Shown in pieces: positions 9,901 to 17,523 of a DNA stretch of 64,000 bases. The DNA lies in contig NZ_JADPVH010000006.1 in NCBI RefSeq assembly GCF_026932795.1, positions 30,222 to 94,221 on the forward strand. Direction: 5' to 3'. The notes below the pieces were generated by a model. It was given only the letters and a program-made list of their open reading frames with translations, did no database searches and had not been told where the DNA came from. The stretch comes from Paenarthrobacter sp. Z7-10 (GTDB taxonomy: Bacteria > Actinomycetota > Actinomycetes > Actinomycetales > Micrococcaceae). The translations under genes and the position numbers were made by a program. Each line of letters begins with the position of its first letter. The stretch's first letter is position 1.

Positions 9901-9994
9901 CTGCCAGATGCAGGTCAAGGCGCTGGCGCCAGGCCGGCCTTCCCTGCACCTCGCCGAACTGCTCGATCCAGGCAGCGGCCCTGCCTCGCGATGA
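6938..9994 (+). CDS. FAD/Fe-S 2-hydroxyacid (D-lactate type) dehydrogenase, three-domain fusion
   Basis: A 1018-residue membrane-associated or cytoplasmic oxidoreductase oxidising a D-2-hydroxyacid and passing electrons through Fe-S clusters. The order is: Gly/Ser-rich leader (1-35); FAD-binding PCMH domain (about 60-240, ISRGGGTSMAGNAVG); FAD-oxidase C domain with GEHGDGRARS near 505; ferredoxin domain with CVGIGRCR..CPSYRA and CLSCKACATDCP near 656; and a GlpC-like domain with two CCG motifs (CCGLTWISTGQ, CCGVAGNFGFE). ATG 6938 follows GAGGG. It is paralogous to the gene at 56685-59660, with the same domain order. The substrate (D-lactate, glycolate or another hydroxyacid) is not determined. 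It stands alone, with no adjacent permease. Confidence 0.88.
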   Translation: MSTSDTGATSHFGGSGSDSSGSGTSGSGAATSGGTGNERFQLLRQQGLEVDVSTRRLSEYSYDASNYRLQPAAVAFPRTVDDVVTAVRFCAANHIPLISRGGGTSMAGNAVGAGLVLDFSRHMDAVLSVDLQARTATVEPGLVISHLQHHIETETDGNLTFAPDPSSKSRATIGGAVGNDACGNHSVRYGRTSDHVLSLDLVTAAGVRLTATRTGLQATVAGDAEAVDCALRMTTKLLELCHNHLQDFRLELGRIPRQVSGFHLWHLLPENKFDVARALVGSEGTCAVVVAAILALVPKAPAALLVSLGYDDVVAAARDVPTILEFSPAAIEGIDEAIVETMRARRGADSVRGLPAGKAWLYVDLDGDDPADMQAQAADLLERLHGNGRLIQGRVVPDMAERASLWRVREDGAGLAARLHTGGESWPGWEDSAVAPEKLADYLADFRDLLTEHGLQGVMYGHFGAGCMHVRVTFDLRSEQGREVMERFTRAAAELVVRHGGSLSGEHGDGRARSALLPLMYSPALLASFTEFKAVWDPEGLLNPGSITVPQAVSQNLALEGVPERQWRTSFDLHAVAGSSTPAPLDPFVNAVQGCVGIGRCRSDSGGVMCPSYRATGDEKDSTRGRARVLQDMVRGARTVQEGWQSEDVRESLDLCLSCKACATDCPVGVDMATYKSEFFDHYYRRRIRPLSHYSLGWLPRWLKLTGRIAPLVNLVLAGPAGKLIARAGGLTTRRSLPAFASTNAWRQATCATRNSAPGGRGPGPKVRGGTADTAAVADVVLFVDTFTRGFRPHLAGVAQRVLEGAGRRVECTADACCGLTWISTGQLDTAKKLLAKAAATLDDGTDRPIVVIEPSCAAALRKDLPELVPTDAARRVAARIQSFASAVTTLAGSGWTPQWRGGMVPEAVTVQTHCHEYSVFGAAVQRAALTAVGVKEIREATGCCGVAGNFGFEAQHYELSMQVAEQALTPALRSTADGTPVLTDGFSCQMQVKALAPGRPSLHLAELLDPGSGPASR

Positions 9995-10094
9995 GCCGCC
10001 TGGCTGCTGCTCGTCGGACTCGGCGTCGCGCCTGATCTGCTGCAGCCGGTGTCAGCCGCCGGGGAGCAAGGCCGGCTGCGGCCTTACCGGGCGG

Positions 10095-10382
10095 TCACCA
10101 ACCGGGGCGGTTTGTCCGGCGTCGGTGCAGGCGCCGGGCGATATCGGTGACGGCGAAGAAACCTGCCGCCGCGGAGGCCACGATCAGGAACAGCATAAGG
10201 TATAGCCATCCAAGCGTGACGAGCGCCGAATGCGGCGTGTGCAGCAGGGTTAGCCCACCGAACAGTGCCAGCGTCCAGAAAAGGGCAACGACGACCAGAA
10301 TCGAAACCGCCGGAAAATATTCATGACGCAGTACGGTCTTGAGCCAAACCAGGCCCTGCCGGTATGTCGAAGTAATTTGCAC
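10095..10382 (-). CDS. Small membrane protein, function unknown
   Basis: A 95-residue protein with two long hydrophobic segments (VSILVVVALFWTLALFGGL and TLGWLYLMLFLIVASAAAGFF) and a basic C-terminus (RRLHRRRTNR), suggesting both ends in the cytoplasm. The start is GTG. It is divergent from the TetR gene, with 116 nt between them, so it may be that regulator's target; this is inferred only from position. I recognise no family. Confidence 0.6.
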   Translation of the reverse strand: MQITSTYRQGLVWLKTVLRHEYFPAVSILVVVALFWTLALFGGLTLLHTPHSALVTLGWLYLMLFLIVASAAAGFFAVTDIARRLHRRRTNRPGW

Positions 10383-10483
10383 AACAACAAGTATGGGCTG
10401 GGTCTACGCAGACCCGCTGCTGGCACCGGCGTGTCGGAGCTGTGATGCCGGGCACGGATGCGGCCGACCACCGGTTGCAGGTG

Positions 10484-10489
10484 TAGAAT
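10484..10489 (+). promoter_or_regulatory. Probable -10 element (TAGAAT) of the TetR gene, leaderless start
   Basis: TAGAAT preceded by TG one base away (TGTAGAAT, extended -10) ends 9 nt before ATG 10499. A start of transcription about 7 nt downstream would fall within a few bases of that ATG. No Shine-Dalgarno sequence precedes the ATG, which fits a leaderless or near-leaderless mRNA. Confidence 0.45.
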
Positions 10490-10498
10490 GTTCCCACC

Positions 10499-11161
10499 AT
10501 GACAATCCCGTCGCGGACAATTTCCGCCGCTTCACGCTTTTCGCCGCCGGTCCTCCTGCCAGATACGACCGGAAGCTCCTTGGCTGAACCCCGCGAGCGG
10601 ATCATGGCCGTGGCCTACGAATTGTTCTCCAACCGTGGCGTCCGGGATGTGGGAGTTGACGAGCTCGTCCGCCGTGCTGGTGTTGCGAAGGCGACTTTCT
10701 ACCGTCACTTCCGTTCCAAAGACGATTTGGTTCTGGCCTTTCTGGCCCGCAGGGACCAGGTCTGGACCACGGACGAGATTATTGCCCGGGCGAAGGCCCG
10801 GGGTGGAACGCCGGCCGAACAACTGCTGGCCATTTTCGACGTGTTTGATGAATGGTTCCACCGGGCAGATTTCGAGGCATGCTCCTTCATCAACATTTTG
10901 CTCGAAATGGGATCTGCCCACCCGCTGGGCCGCGCCAGCATCGGTTATCTGGAACGCATTCGCGCCCATGTGCGCGGTCTCGGCGAAGAGGCCGGACTCA
11001 GCGATGCGGAAGGCTTCGCCCGTTCCTGGCATATCCTCATGAAAGGCTCCATCGTCTCTGCCGCCGAAGGGGATACCGCAGCCGCGACCCGTGGGCGCGT
11101 GATGGCCGAATGGCTGATCGAACACCACCGACACACGGAAGCCGCTTCTCCGGGCCGCTGA
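10499..11161 (+). CDS. TetR/AcrR-family transcriptional regulator
   Basis: A 220-residue repressor. The N-terminal HTH is typical: RERIMAVAYELFSNRGVRDVGV, then ELVRRAGVAKATFYRHFRSK. The C-terminal ligand domain (about residues 100-200) contains the conserved FEACSFINILLEM segment. The first 26 residues are Ser/Pro-rich and may be an over-extension; a TTG at 10577 would start right at AEPRERI. The nearest divergent gene encodes a small membrane protein, a plausible target. The ligand is unknown. Confidence 0.85.
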   Translation: MTIPSRTISAASRFSPPVLLPDTTGSSLAEPRERIMAVAYELFSNRGVRDVGVDELVRRAGVAKATFYRHFRSKDDLVLAFLARRDQVWTTDEIIARAKARGGTPAEQLLAIFDVFDEWFHRADFEACSFINILLEMGSAHPLGRASIGYLERIRAHVRGLGEEAGLSDAEGFARSWHILMKGSIVSAAEGDTAAATRGRVMAEWLIEHHRHTEAASPGR

Positions 11162-11199
11162 TCGGCCGGGACCGCTGGAGCCGGATACCGTAGAGGCTG

Positions 11200-11490
11200 T
11201 TGGGTGCAGCAAAAGTTCTGCACCGCACGCTCTTCCGGCGGCGGTTGAAACGTGAAATTGTCGAAAACAGCGCAACCGTGTTGCGCATCGCTCTGGTCGG
11301 AGCAGCCGTCCTTGCCGCCGGAACCGCCTCCTTGGTTTTTGACGTTGTGGTCGGAAGAGCGGCGGGCCTGACCGTCCTGGCAATCCTGCCGGCGGTCGTG
11401 GGTTTGCTGTGGCTTACCTATCCTGCGATCGTGGGTCGCCGGGGCCGCAGCGGGGGCAAAGCTCAAGCCGCCCGGGCCGTCGATTCCTGA
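11200..11490 (+). CDS. Small two-TM membrane protein, function unknown
   Basis: A 96-residue protein with two hydrophobic segments (VLRIALVGAAVLAAGTASLVF and LTVLAILPAVVGLLWLTYPAIV) and Arg/Lys-rich ends. The start is TTG with GAGG close upstream, hence weak. It lies 38 nt after the TetR gene on the same strand and could be cotranscribed with it. No family is recognised; the regular codon structure and hydrophobic pattern argue for a real gene. Confidence 0.5.
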   Translation: MGAAKVLHRTLFRRRLKREIVENSATVLRIALVGAAVLAAGTASLVFDVVVGRAAGLTVLAILPAVVGLLWLTYPAIVGRRGRSGGKAQAARAVDS

Positions 11491-11521
11491 CCCTGCCACC
11501 GGAAGCTTTGCCAGAGGTCTG

Positions 11522-13486
11522 CTACCCGGCACTAAAGCCGGTGCGGGAAATAACGATGGGAGGTTCAAGAAGTCTCGGGGTGGGCAGCCCCGTTCTGGCA
11601 ACGGGCCGCGTGCCGCCGGATGCTGTTGAAGCGTATTCCCACTTCCGGACCACCGAATCGATGACCAACGGGTAAACCTCCAGAGTGCCGTCGTCGCGGA
11701 TGCACATGCGCAGAAAGCCCTTATGGTCTTCAATGGCTTGACTCGACATCTGCCAGTCCGCAATCTGTGGAGTGACTGCCGTCAGAGTAAACACTCCGAA
11801 CGCCTCACAGCCCAGCGCCGCGCCACCCAGCCACGCCATCAGCCAGGTGCAGCCGTGGATGGCCCAGCTCGGCCAGTGCTGCGGCCACGGAATGATCGTG
11901 GCTGCAAGGACCAGCAACAGGGTGACCATCAGCTCCAAACCGAGGCCTACAAGAACCGGCGCCCGGCGCTGGATCAGGTTGCTTCCCCGACAGGCAGCAG
12001 CGATCCAGCCGGCCGCCACAACAACAGCCAGAATGGAACCGGCGACCGCGCAAAACCAAAGGGTCGGTTGAACCTGCAGCGACCTGCCCGTTCCAACAGC
12101 CTCCGGCGTCAGCGCCGGACCGGGATTGAGGAACCAGACCACCGCCATAAACACTGCCAGATGGATGAAACCGAGGGCCACGGCGAATCCCGGATTGCGC
12201 CACGCAATCCAGTGCCTGCTGAAGGGATTGATAACCCGTCGGCTCATGCGGCGCGAGGCAGCCGGCTCGGGATAAGCAGCCGCCGCCCGGACGAAGACCG
12301 ACGCCGGCAGACCCGAGGACTGCATGCGGGAACGCGGCGGGGGCAAGATGAGCTGGTCGGGAAGCCGGTGCGTGTCAGCCAAGTAGGCGCCGCCGAGTCC
12401 GCAGGTAATCAGCTGCACGGCCCGCGGATCCGCTCGCGAGGTTTCGGGACTGTCGGACTCCCGCCGCACCTCCTGCGGTCCATCATGGTCATCGCCGTCG
12501 TGCTTTACTTCCTGCTGATAGCGGCAGTAGTGATGGGAATCGCCGCTGAGCCACAGCCGGACCTCCGCACCGGTGGGAACAAGCTCCCCGGTCTGCGGAT
12601 CTACCCTGTTGCGTATGTAGTGCTTGAGAAAATAATGCAGCTGGTTGAATTCGTCCGGGTCTCGGGTCGCTGTGTAGACCCAGGTCGGCTCGGCGGCGCA
12701 GAAGATGATCCCGTCACCGGGGCGCAGTTTCGACGTCAACTGGTCCCGGAAGTAATCCAGCTGCGGCTGGTCGATGTACTCGCCCAGCTGACTGTCCAGA
12801 CCCACAATCCACCAGCCCGGTGACGGCTGCAGAGCGAAATAGCTGCGGGTCTGGACCGTGGTCCAGGCCCCGATCTTCCGGTTCCTGGTGAATATCCGCA
12901 GGAAGGCGGACAGTCCGTCATACCAGTCGTGGTTTCCGGGAATGGCCAGCAGTGTTTGATTAGGGCCGTCTTCGGCGCCCAAGCTGTCTGCCGGAAAGGC
13001 TGCCGCATAGGGCCCGGTCGTGCGGTCTTCATAGGCACGGGCCGAGGCCGAAGGGTAAACCTCGTCGCCGCCGAGGACGAGGACATTGCCGCGTGGCAGA
13101 CGCAGAAGGCGCTGCGCACCGCCGCCGTCGTCAGCCACCGGCAGCTTGCCGTCGGAGGCCGTAAGGACCGTGGCATCGAGCGTCAGTTCCGACTGGGCCA
13201 ACAGCGAAGCCACGGTATAGGTGGCGTTGAAGCCATCTCCGATGTCGGCCGCATAATCCAACCAGAGGTCTCCGCTGGGAGGGTCAACCAGCTGCAGAAC
13301 ATCCTCACCGAAGACTGCCTGGACCTCACGCTTGTCACCATAGTTCGCGAATATGGAGGCGAGCCCGGCCTTGACCGCCGTCCGGACCAGCTCACCAGGT
13401 TCGAGCCAGCGGACGCAGGCTTGGGGATTGAACCCCAGTTGCTTTGCCCGATCGGCTTCGCCGCCAGGTGTGCTCCGGGCAGTCAC
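11522..13486 (-). CDS. Metallophosphoesterase with C-terminal membrane domain
   Basis: A 654-residue protein with a calcineurin-like phosphoesterase domain: GGDEVYPSAS (metal-binding Asp), AIPGNHDWYDG (catalytic GNHD), and GDSHHYCRY (the GDxH-type metal-binding histidines). The C-terminal third, from about residue 435, has four hydrophobic segments, so the enzyme is probably membrane-anchored with the catalytic domain facing the cytoplasm (no signal peptide is seen). The start is GTG 13486, with weak ribosome-site support. It is the only gene between the small membrane protein and the SulP gene. The substrate is unknown; large proteins of this type are common in actinobacteria and uncharacterised. 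Confidence 0.85.
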   Translation of the reverse strand: MTARSTPGGEADRAKQLGFNPQACVRWLEPGELVRTAVKAGLASIFANYGDKREVQAVFGEDVLQLVDPPSGDLWLDYAADIGDGFNATYTVASLLAQSELTLDATVLTASDGKLPVADDGGGAQRLLRLPRGNVLVLGGDEVYPSASARAYEDRTTGPYAAAFPADSLGAEDGPNQTLLAIPGNHDWYDGLSAFLRIFTRNRKIGAWTTVQTRSYFALQPSPGWWIVGLDSQLGEYIDQPQLDYFRDQLTSKLRPGDGIIFCAAEPTWVYTATRDPDEFNQLHYFLKHYIRNRVDPQTGELVPTGAEVRLWLSGDSHHYCRYQQEVKHDGDDHDGPQEVRRESDSPETSRADPRAVQLITCGLGGAYLADTHRLPDQLILPPPRSRMQSSGLPASVFVRAAAAYPEPAASRRMSRRVINPFSRHWIAWRNPGFAVALGFIHLAVFMAVVWFLNPGPALTPEAVGTGRSLQVQPTLWFCAVAGSILAVVVAAGWIAAACRGSNLIQRRAPVLVGLGLELMVTLLLVLAATIIPWPQHWPSWAIHGCTWLMAWLGGAALGCEAFGVFTLTAVTPQIADWQMSSQAIEDHKGFLRMCIRDDGTLEVYPLVIDSVVRKWEYASTASGGTRPVARTGLPTPRLLEPPIVISRTGFSAG

Positions 13487-13541
13487 GGGCGCCGGGCACG
13501 CACCTCACCGCCGTACCTTGGATCCAAAATGTCCGTCACCT

Positions 13542-13561
13542 CCTGATACCTCTATATCAGG
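13542..13561. promoter_or_regulatory. Inverted repeat CCTGATA-N6-TATCAGG
   Basis: Seven-base perfect arms with a 6-nt spacer in the 91-nt gap between the SulP gene end and the metallophosphoesterase start. It could be an operator for the metallophosphoesterase or a weak terminator of SulP transcription; there is no T-run. Confidence 0.3.
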
Positions 13562-13577
13562 GAAGCGGACGCTCACG

Positions 13578-15077
13578 CTATGCACCAAATTGGCCGGTAA
13601 GCCGCCGATGGAAGACCGAACTGCGTTCGTCAAGCCCCTCGAAGGTCACGGTGGCTCCGTGCTCACGGTACTTCGTCTCGATGGAGTCCAGGGCCGCGAC
13701 GCTTGATGCGTCCCAGATCTGGGCGTGCGTGAGGTCCACGCTCACGTCCGCCGGATCGAGTCCATAGGAGAAGCGCTCCACGAGGTCATTGCTGCTGCCA
13801 AAGAACAGCGGTCCGCGGACCTCGTAGTGGACGGATAGCCCGTCGTCGGCAGCGGTCCGGTCGACGCGGATCACATGGGCGATCCGGCGCGCAAACAACA
13901 CCATGGCCAGGATCACGCCGACAAGGACACCGACTGCGAGGTTTCCCGTCGCCACGACAACTATCACGGTGATTCCCATGACCAGCGTCTCTGGAACGGG
14001 CATCCGCTTCAGCGTTGTGGGTTTGACGCTGTGCCAATCGACGGTGGTGATGGCGACAATCATCATGACCGCTGCGAGCGCCACCATGGGAATCTGGCCC
14101 ATGATGGAACTCAGTCCTGTCACCAGGGCCAGCAGAAACAGCCCGGCGACCACGGTTGAGATCCGGGTGCGGGCACGACCGATCTTCACGTTGACGATGG
14201 TCTGGCCAATCATGGCGCAACCGGCGATCCCGCCGTAGAAACCCGCGGCGATGTTTGCCACCCCCAGCGCCCATGATTCACGGCCTTTATGGGACTTGGT
14301 ATCCGTCATGTCGTCGACAAGCTTGGCGGTGAGAAGAGTTTCCATCAGCCCGACAAACGCGGCGCTCAGCGCGGTGGGCCAGATGATCTGCAGTGTCTGC
14401 AGGTTCAGCGGCACGAGCAGAGCGGTGACGCCGGGCAGGCCACCATCGAGCGGTCCCTCCCCGGCCACGTTGGGGACGGTGAGGCCGGCGATAATTACGA
14501 CGGCGGTCACCACCACTATCGCAACGAGCGGGGCCGGCACCACCTTGGTGAATCTCGGCAGTATCAGGATGATGGCGATGGTCAGCCCGAACAACGGATA
14601 GACCAGCCACGGGACACCGATCAGATGGCGAACCTGGGCCATGAAGATCAGTACTCCCAGGGCGTTGACAAATCCGATCATTACCGAACGAGGGATAAAG
14701 CGCATCAGCCTCGCCAGTCCCGCCAGGCCAAAGGTAATCTGGACCAAGCCGGCAAGGATCACCGTGGGCAGGACGTATTGGACGCCGTGGGCCTGTACCA
14801 GCGGTGCAATCACGAGGGCAACTGAACCGGCCGCCGCGGTGATCATGGCGGGCCGGCCGCCGAGGACCGACATCGTCAGCGCCAAAACGATGGACGCGAC
14901 GAGGCTGACAATCGGGTCAACACCGGCGATGACGGAGAACGAGATGACCTCGGGGATCAGGGCGAGCGTGGTGACAATTCCCGCTAAAATTTCACGGGTC
15001 AGCAGGCGCGGTGTCCGGAGCGCGCTAAGTACGCTCCCGGTAACCTGGGCGCCTGATTCAGGGTTGGCAAGGGCCAT
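13578..15077 (-). CDS. SulP-family inorganic anion transporter with STAS domain
   Basis: A 499-residue inner-membrane transporter for sulfate, bicarbonate or a similar anion. Ten or more hydrophobic segments fill residues 20-400, including the SulP signature region GLIPEVISFSVIAGVDP-like (TLALIPEVISFSVIAGVDP), ITAAAGSVALVIAPLV and GIAGCAMIGQTIVNVK. The C-terminal cytoplasmic STAS domain (about 410-490) has VDLTHAQIWDASSVAALDS. ATG 15077 is preceded by GGAG at good spacing; the longer frame to 15149 is not supported. Members with PEVISF and GGIAGCAMIGQ in this form are usually bicarbonate or sulfate carriers; no neighbouring carbonic anhydrase decides it. Confidence 0.88.
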   Translation of the reverse strand: MALANPESGAQVTGSVLSALRTPRLLTREILAGIVTTLALIPEVISFSVIAGVDPIVSLVASIVLALTMSVLGGRPAMITAAAGSVALVIAPLVQAHGVQYVLPTVILAGLVQITFGLAGLARLMRFIPRSVMIGFVNALGVLIFMAQVRHLIGVPWLVYPLFGLTIAIILILPRFTKVVPAPLVAIVVVTAVVIIAGLTVPNVAGEGPLDGGLPGVTALLVPLNLQTLQIIWPTALSAAFVGLMETLLTAKLVDDMTDTKSHKGRESWALGVANIAAGFYGGIAGCAMIGQTIVNVKIGRARTRISTVVAGLFLLALVTGLSSIMGQIPMVALAAVMMIVAITTVDWHSVKPTTLKRMPVPETLVMGITVIVVVATGNLAVGVLVGVILAMVLFARRIAHVIRVDRTAADDGLSVHYEVRGPLFFGSSNDLVERFSYGLDPADVSVDLTHAQIWDASSVAALDSIETKYREHGATVTFEGLDERSSVFHRRLTGQFGA

Positions 15078-15195
15078 GGACGACTCCGATCTGGGCGCTT
15101 CAACACTACCGCAACGCCGGTTCCAAGCTGTGATCGCGACGCAGCACACTCTGTGTAATGTCCTAAGGAGTGGATAAAGGACGCCAGGGAGCAGC

Positions 15196-15661
15196 GTGAG
15201 GACCAGAGGCAGAAGGGTTCCGACAGCCCTGCGGGTGGTGGTGCTGCTGGCCTGCTGATGGGGCTAGCCGGATGTACGACGGCCAGCGGCGGTCCGGCCG
15301 GAACTCTCTCCCGGGCTCTGGACCAGTGCCCTTCCGCCACCTCCAGTGTCAAACTGTCCTTGAATCTGTTCATCAAGGGCAAAGCAACGACCGCAGCCGC
15401 TGCCACCACAGCCGAAGATATGGCCAAGGAGATCCTGGACGCGCAAAAACAGGCCACGAAACTTCAGGCCGACACAAACCAGGATCGCAGCGAACAATCG
15501 CGGCGCTCGATTTGATCAACAGCACCGCCAAAACGGTGATTTCCGCCCAGCGGGCCCTCACCGACAATGACGCCGCCGCCATTCGGGCCGCGGCCCAGGG
15601 CCTCAAGTCACGAGCTCAGGAGCTGACTTCCATGAGCAGGCACCTGAAGGCAGAGAAGTGA
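15196..15661 (+). pseudogene. Frameshifted lipoprotein gene
   Basis: Three reading frames must be joined to give a sensible protein. GTG 15196 (after AGGGAG) opens a signal peptide, VRTRGRRVPTALRVVVLLA, that hits a stop at about 15253. The lipobox MGLAGC continues in a second frame from 15258. The C-terminal half, RTIAALDLINSTAKTVISAQ to RHLKAEK, lies in a third frame ending at 15661. The joined product is a roughly 150-residue lipoprotein with a helical Ala/Lys-rich domain. It abuts the broken NRAMP gene, so both were probably one operon. Two sequencing errors cannot be excluded, but the neighbouring damage favours true decay. Confidence 0.65.
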
Positions 15662-16572
15662 AGAACCTGCTTGGACTTGCCCTCAGCATCCTGACCGCCA
15701 TCGGCGGGTTCGTCGACATCGGTGACCTGGTTACCAACGCGGTGGTGGGTTCACGTTTCGGCCTGAGCTTGGCCTGGGTGGTGGTTGTCGGCGTGGTGGG
15801 CATCTGCCTTTTTGCTTATATGTCGGGGAAGGCGGCCGCGATGAGCGGGCGTGCCACCTTCGAGATCATCCGCGAACGATTAGGGCCGCGGGCGGCCGTT
15901 GGAAATCTCGGCGCCTCCTTTTTGATCAACCTGATGACCCTCACGGCGGAAGTCGGTGGCATTTCACTGGCCCTGCAGCTGTACAGCAGCGTGAACTATC
16001 TCCTGTGGGTTCCGGTGGCTTTAGTTGCCGTATGGCTTGTTGTTTGGCGGGTCAAGTTCAAGATCCTGGAAAACGCCACCGGACTGTTGGGCCTTACGCT
16101 CATTGTTTTCGCCGTCGCCTTATTCCTGCTCGGACCCAACTGGATGGAGTTCGCGGGTCAGGCGTTCACCCCGTCGATGCCGCAGTCCGAACATGTGTCA
16201 ACCTACTGGTATTACGCCGTGGCGCTCTTCAGTGCTGCCATGACCCCGTACGAGGCCTTTTTCTTCTCCTCCGGCGCGGTGGAGGAGAAATGGACGGTCA
16301 AGGATTTGTCCTAGTCCCGGCTCAATGTGCTGGTGGGCTTTCCACTCGGAACGGACCCGATCCTGATCACGGAATACTCCGTGGTCTTTTCAGCCATCGC
16401 CCTGCCGCTGACTTACATTTCGATCCTGATTGTCTCCAATGACCTCCAGTACATGGGCAATTATGTGAACGGCAAAGCCATGAATTTTGGCGGCACGGTG
16501 TACTTGGGAGTTATCTTGGCCGCGTCGCTGGCGGCCATACCGTTGATGATCATCACAGGAGCCGGAGCATGA
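15658..16572 (+). pseudogene. NRAMP-family divalent-metal (Mn) transporter, broken
   Basis: The reading frame encodes an NRAMP/MntH-like transporter: GLALSILTAIGGFVDIGDLV (the conserved metal-site region), LINLMTLTAEVGGISLALQL and PYEAFFFSSGAVEEKW. An in-frame TAG at 16312-16314 interrupts it, then the same frame continues SRLNVLVGFPLG and jumps straight to TDPILITEYSVVFSAIALPL, the region before the last helices. From family knowledge, roughly 80-100 residues that should lie between these are absent, so an internal deletion kept the frame. The stop plus the deletion mark a pseudogene. The start (GTG 15658) overlaps the lipoprotein stop, and the end overlaps the next gene by ATGA. Confidence 0.75.
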
Positions 16573-17183
16573 GCGAGGATCTGAAGAAACCACCGGCAAC
16601 ACGGATTTTCGGTGGCCGGCCGCCGTCGTCCCGGCTGGCGCGGGTCCCGTGGGCTGACGTGACGGAGATCGGCATCGTCCTCAAACTTGGTGTCCAGGCG
16701 GAATCGTTGGACATCAGCTGGGTCGAACGCTGGGTCAGGGACCATATCATCAGCAAGATCCCCGGAGCCCGTCATGATCTCGGTGACATTTTGGGATGCC
16801 CTGTCGCCGATGAGCAGGGCCGGCGATTGGGGTATGCGGTGGACGCACGATTCGTCCACGACGGCCCCGTTTCACGCGGCGACAATCCGCACTCACCCGA
16901 CAGTGCTGGCGGCGCTGACGGCGCCGGCCTTAGCGGAAGCGTTGTGCCCGCGGCGCGGCTGCACGGTTTCATTGTCAGTCCACACACCCGTTCGTCCTTT
17001 CTGGGCTATGCGAGGACCAACGTCAACGCATCCGCGGCGCTGGCCTGGATCCTGGCTCGGCGGCACCGCGGTTCCTTCCTGGTGCTCTGGCCGGATGTCG
17101 CAACCATCACCTGGCATGGCATCTCACTTCGTCAGGGCTTCACCAAGTACAGGCCCAGCCTGCACGAAAGCCAGGGGAATTGA
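16569..17183 (+). CDS. PRC-barrel-like protein associated with metal transporter operon
   Basis: A 204-residue cytoplasmic protein, apparently intact. Two repeats of a small beta-barrel pattern are visible: RLARVPWADVTEIGIVLKL near residue 22 and DILGCPVADEQGRRLGYAVDARFV near residue 72, followed by LHGFIVSPHTRSSFLGY and a final RHRGSFLVLWPDV. This matches PRC-barrel proteins encoded next to NRAMP or MgtE-type transporters in actinobacteria, but no catalytic residues are evident. Its ATG overlaps the stop of the broken NRAMP frame. With its partner transporter non-functional, it may itself be on the way to loss. Confidence 0.6.
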   Translation: MSEDLKKPPATRIFGGRPPSSRLARVPWADVTEIGIVLKLGVQAESLDISWVERWVRDHIISKIPGARHDLGDILGCPVADEQGRRLGYAVDARFVHDGPVSRGDNPHSPDSAGGADGAGLSGSVVPAARLHGFIVSPHTRSSFLGYARTNVNASAALAWILARRHRGSFLVLWPDVATITWHGISLRQGFTKYRPSLHESQGN

Positions 17184-17205
17184 GATAGTGGCCCGACGGC
17201 GGCGG

Positions 17206-17407
17206 TTAAGCGGAGGAGGAGGGCCGGTTCCGAAGGCTCTGCACCCAGGCATCGGTGTCAAGGACTGAGGCCTGCCTCGGGAAGACCTTCCCGAGCAAAA
17301 CCCTGTGGACCTCGGGATCAGAATCCGCACACGCATCGGCCAGGATGGTCAGCTCGTAGTCGAGGTCCATTTTGGACGTCCATGACCAGTAGTGCGGTAC
17401 TTACCAT
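17206..17407 (-). pseudogene. Isochorismatase-like cysteine hydrolase, remnant with large internal deletion
   Basis: Reading the minus strand from ATG 17407 gives MVSTALLVMDVQNG, the exact start of isochorismatase-family hydrolases with the first catalytic Asp. The frame then shifts, and the next readable piece is DYELTILADACADSDPEVHR followed by VLLGKVFPRQASVLDTDAWV, the family's C-terminus, ending at TAA 17206-17208. About 110-130 residues that normally lie between, including the catalytic Lys and Cys, are gone. AGGGTG precedes the ATG. The gene is dead. It lies next to the broken NRAMP gene, which also lost an internal segment. Confidence 0.7.
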
Positions 17408-17523
17408 GCCAATCACCCTACCGACAAGGAGCACCCTTTCCTGCCATCAGTCGTGGCAGGACCGGAGACTTCACAACGGGACGGGCCCATGCTGAGCAGC
17501 GGCCGACAACGACGCGCCGTCGG

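Noticed and set aside
16312..16314. TAG as a recoded (pyrrolysine) or read-through codon in the NRAMP gene
   Set aside because: A large internal deletion follows within 12 residues, so the gene would be non-functional even with read-through.
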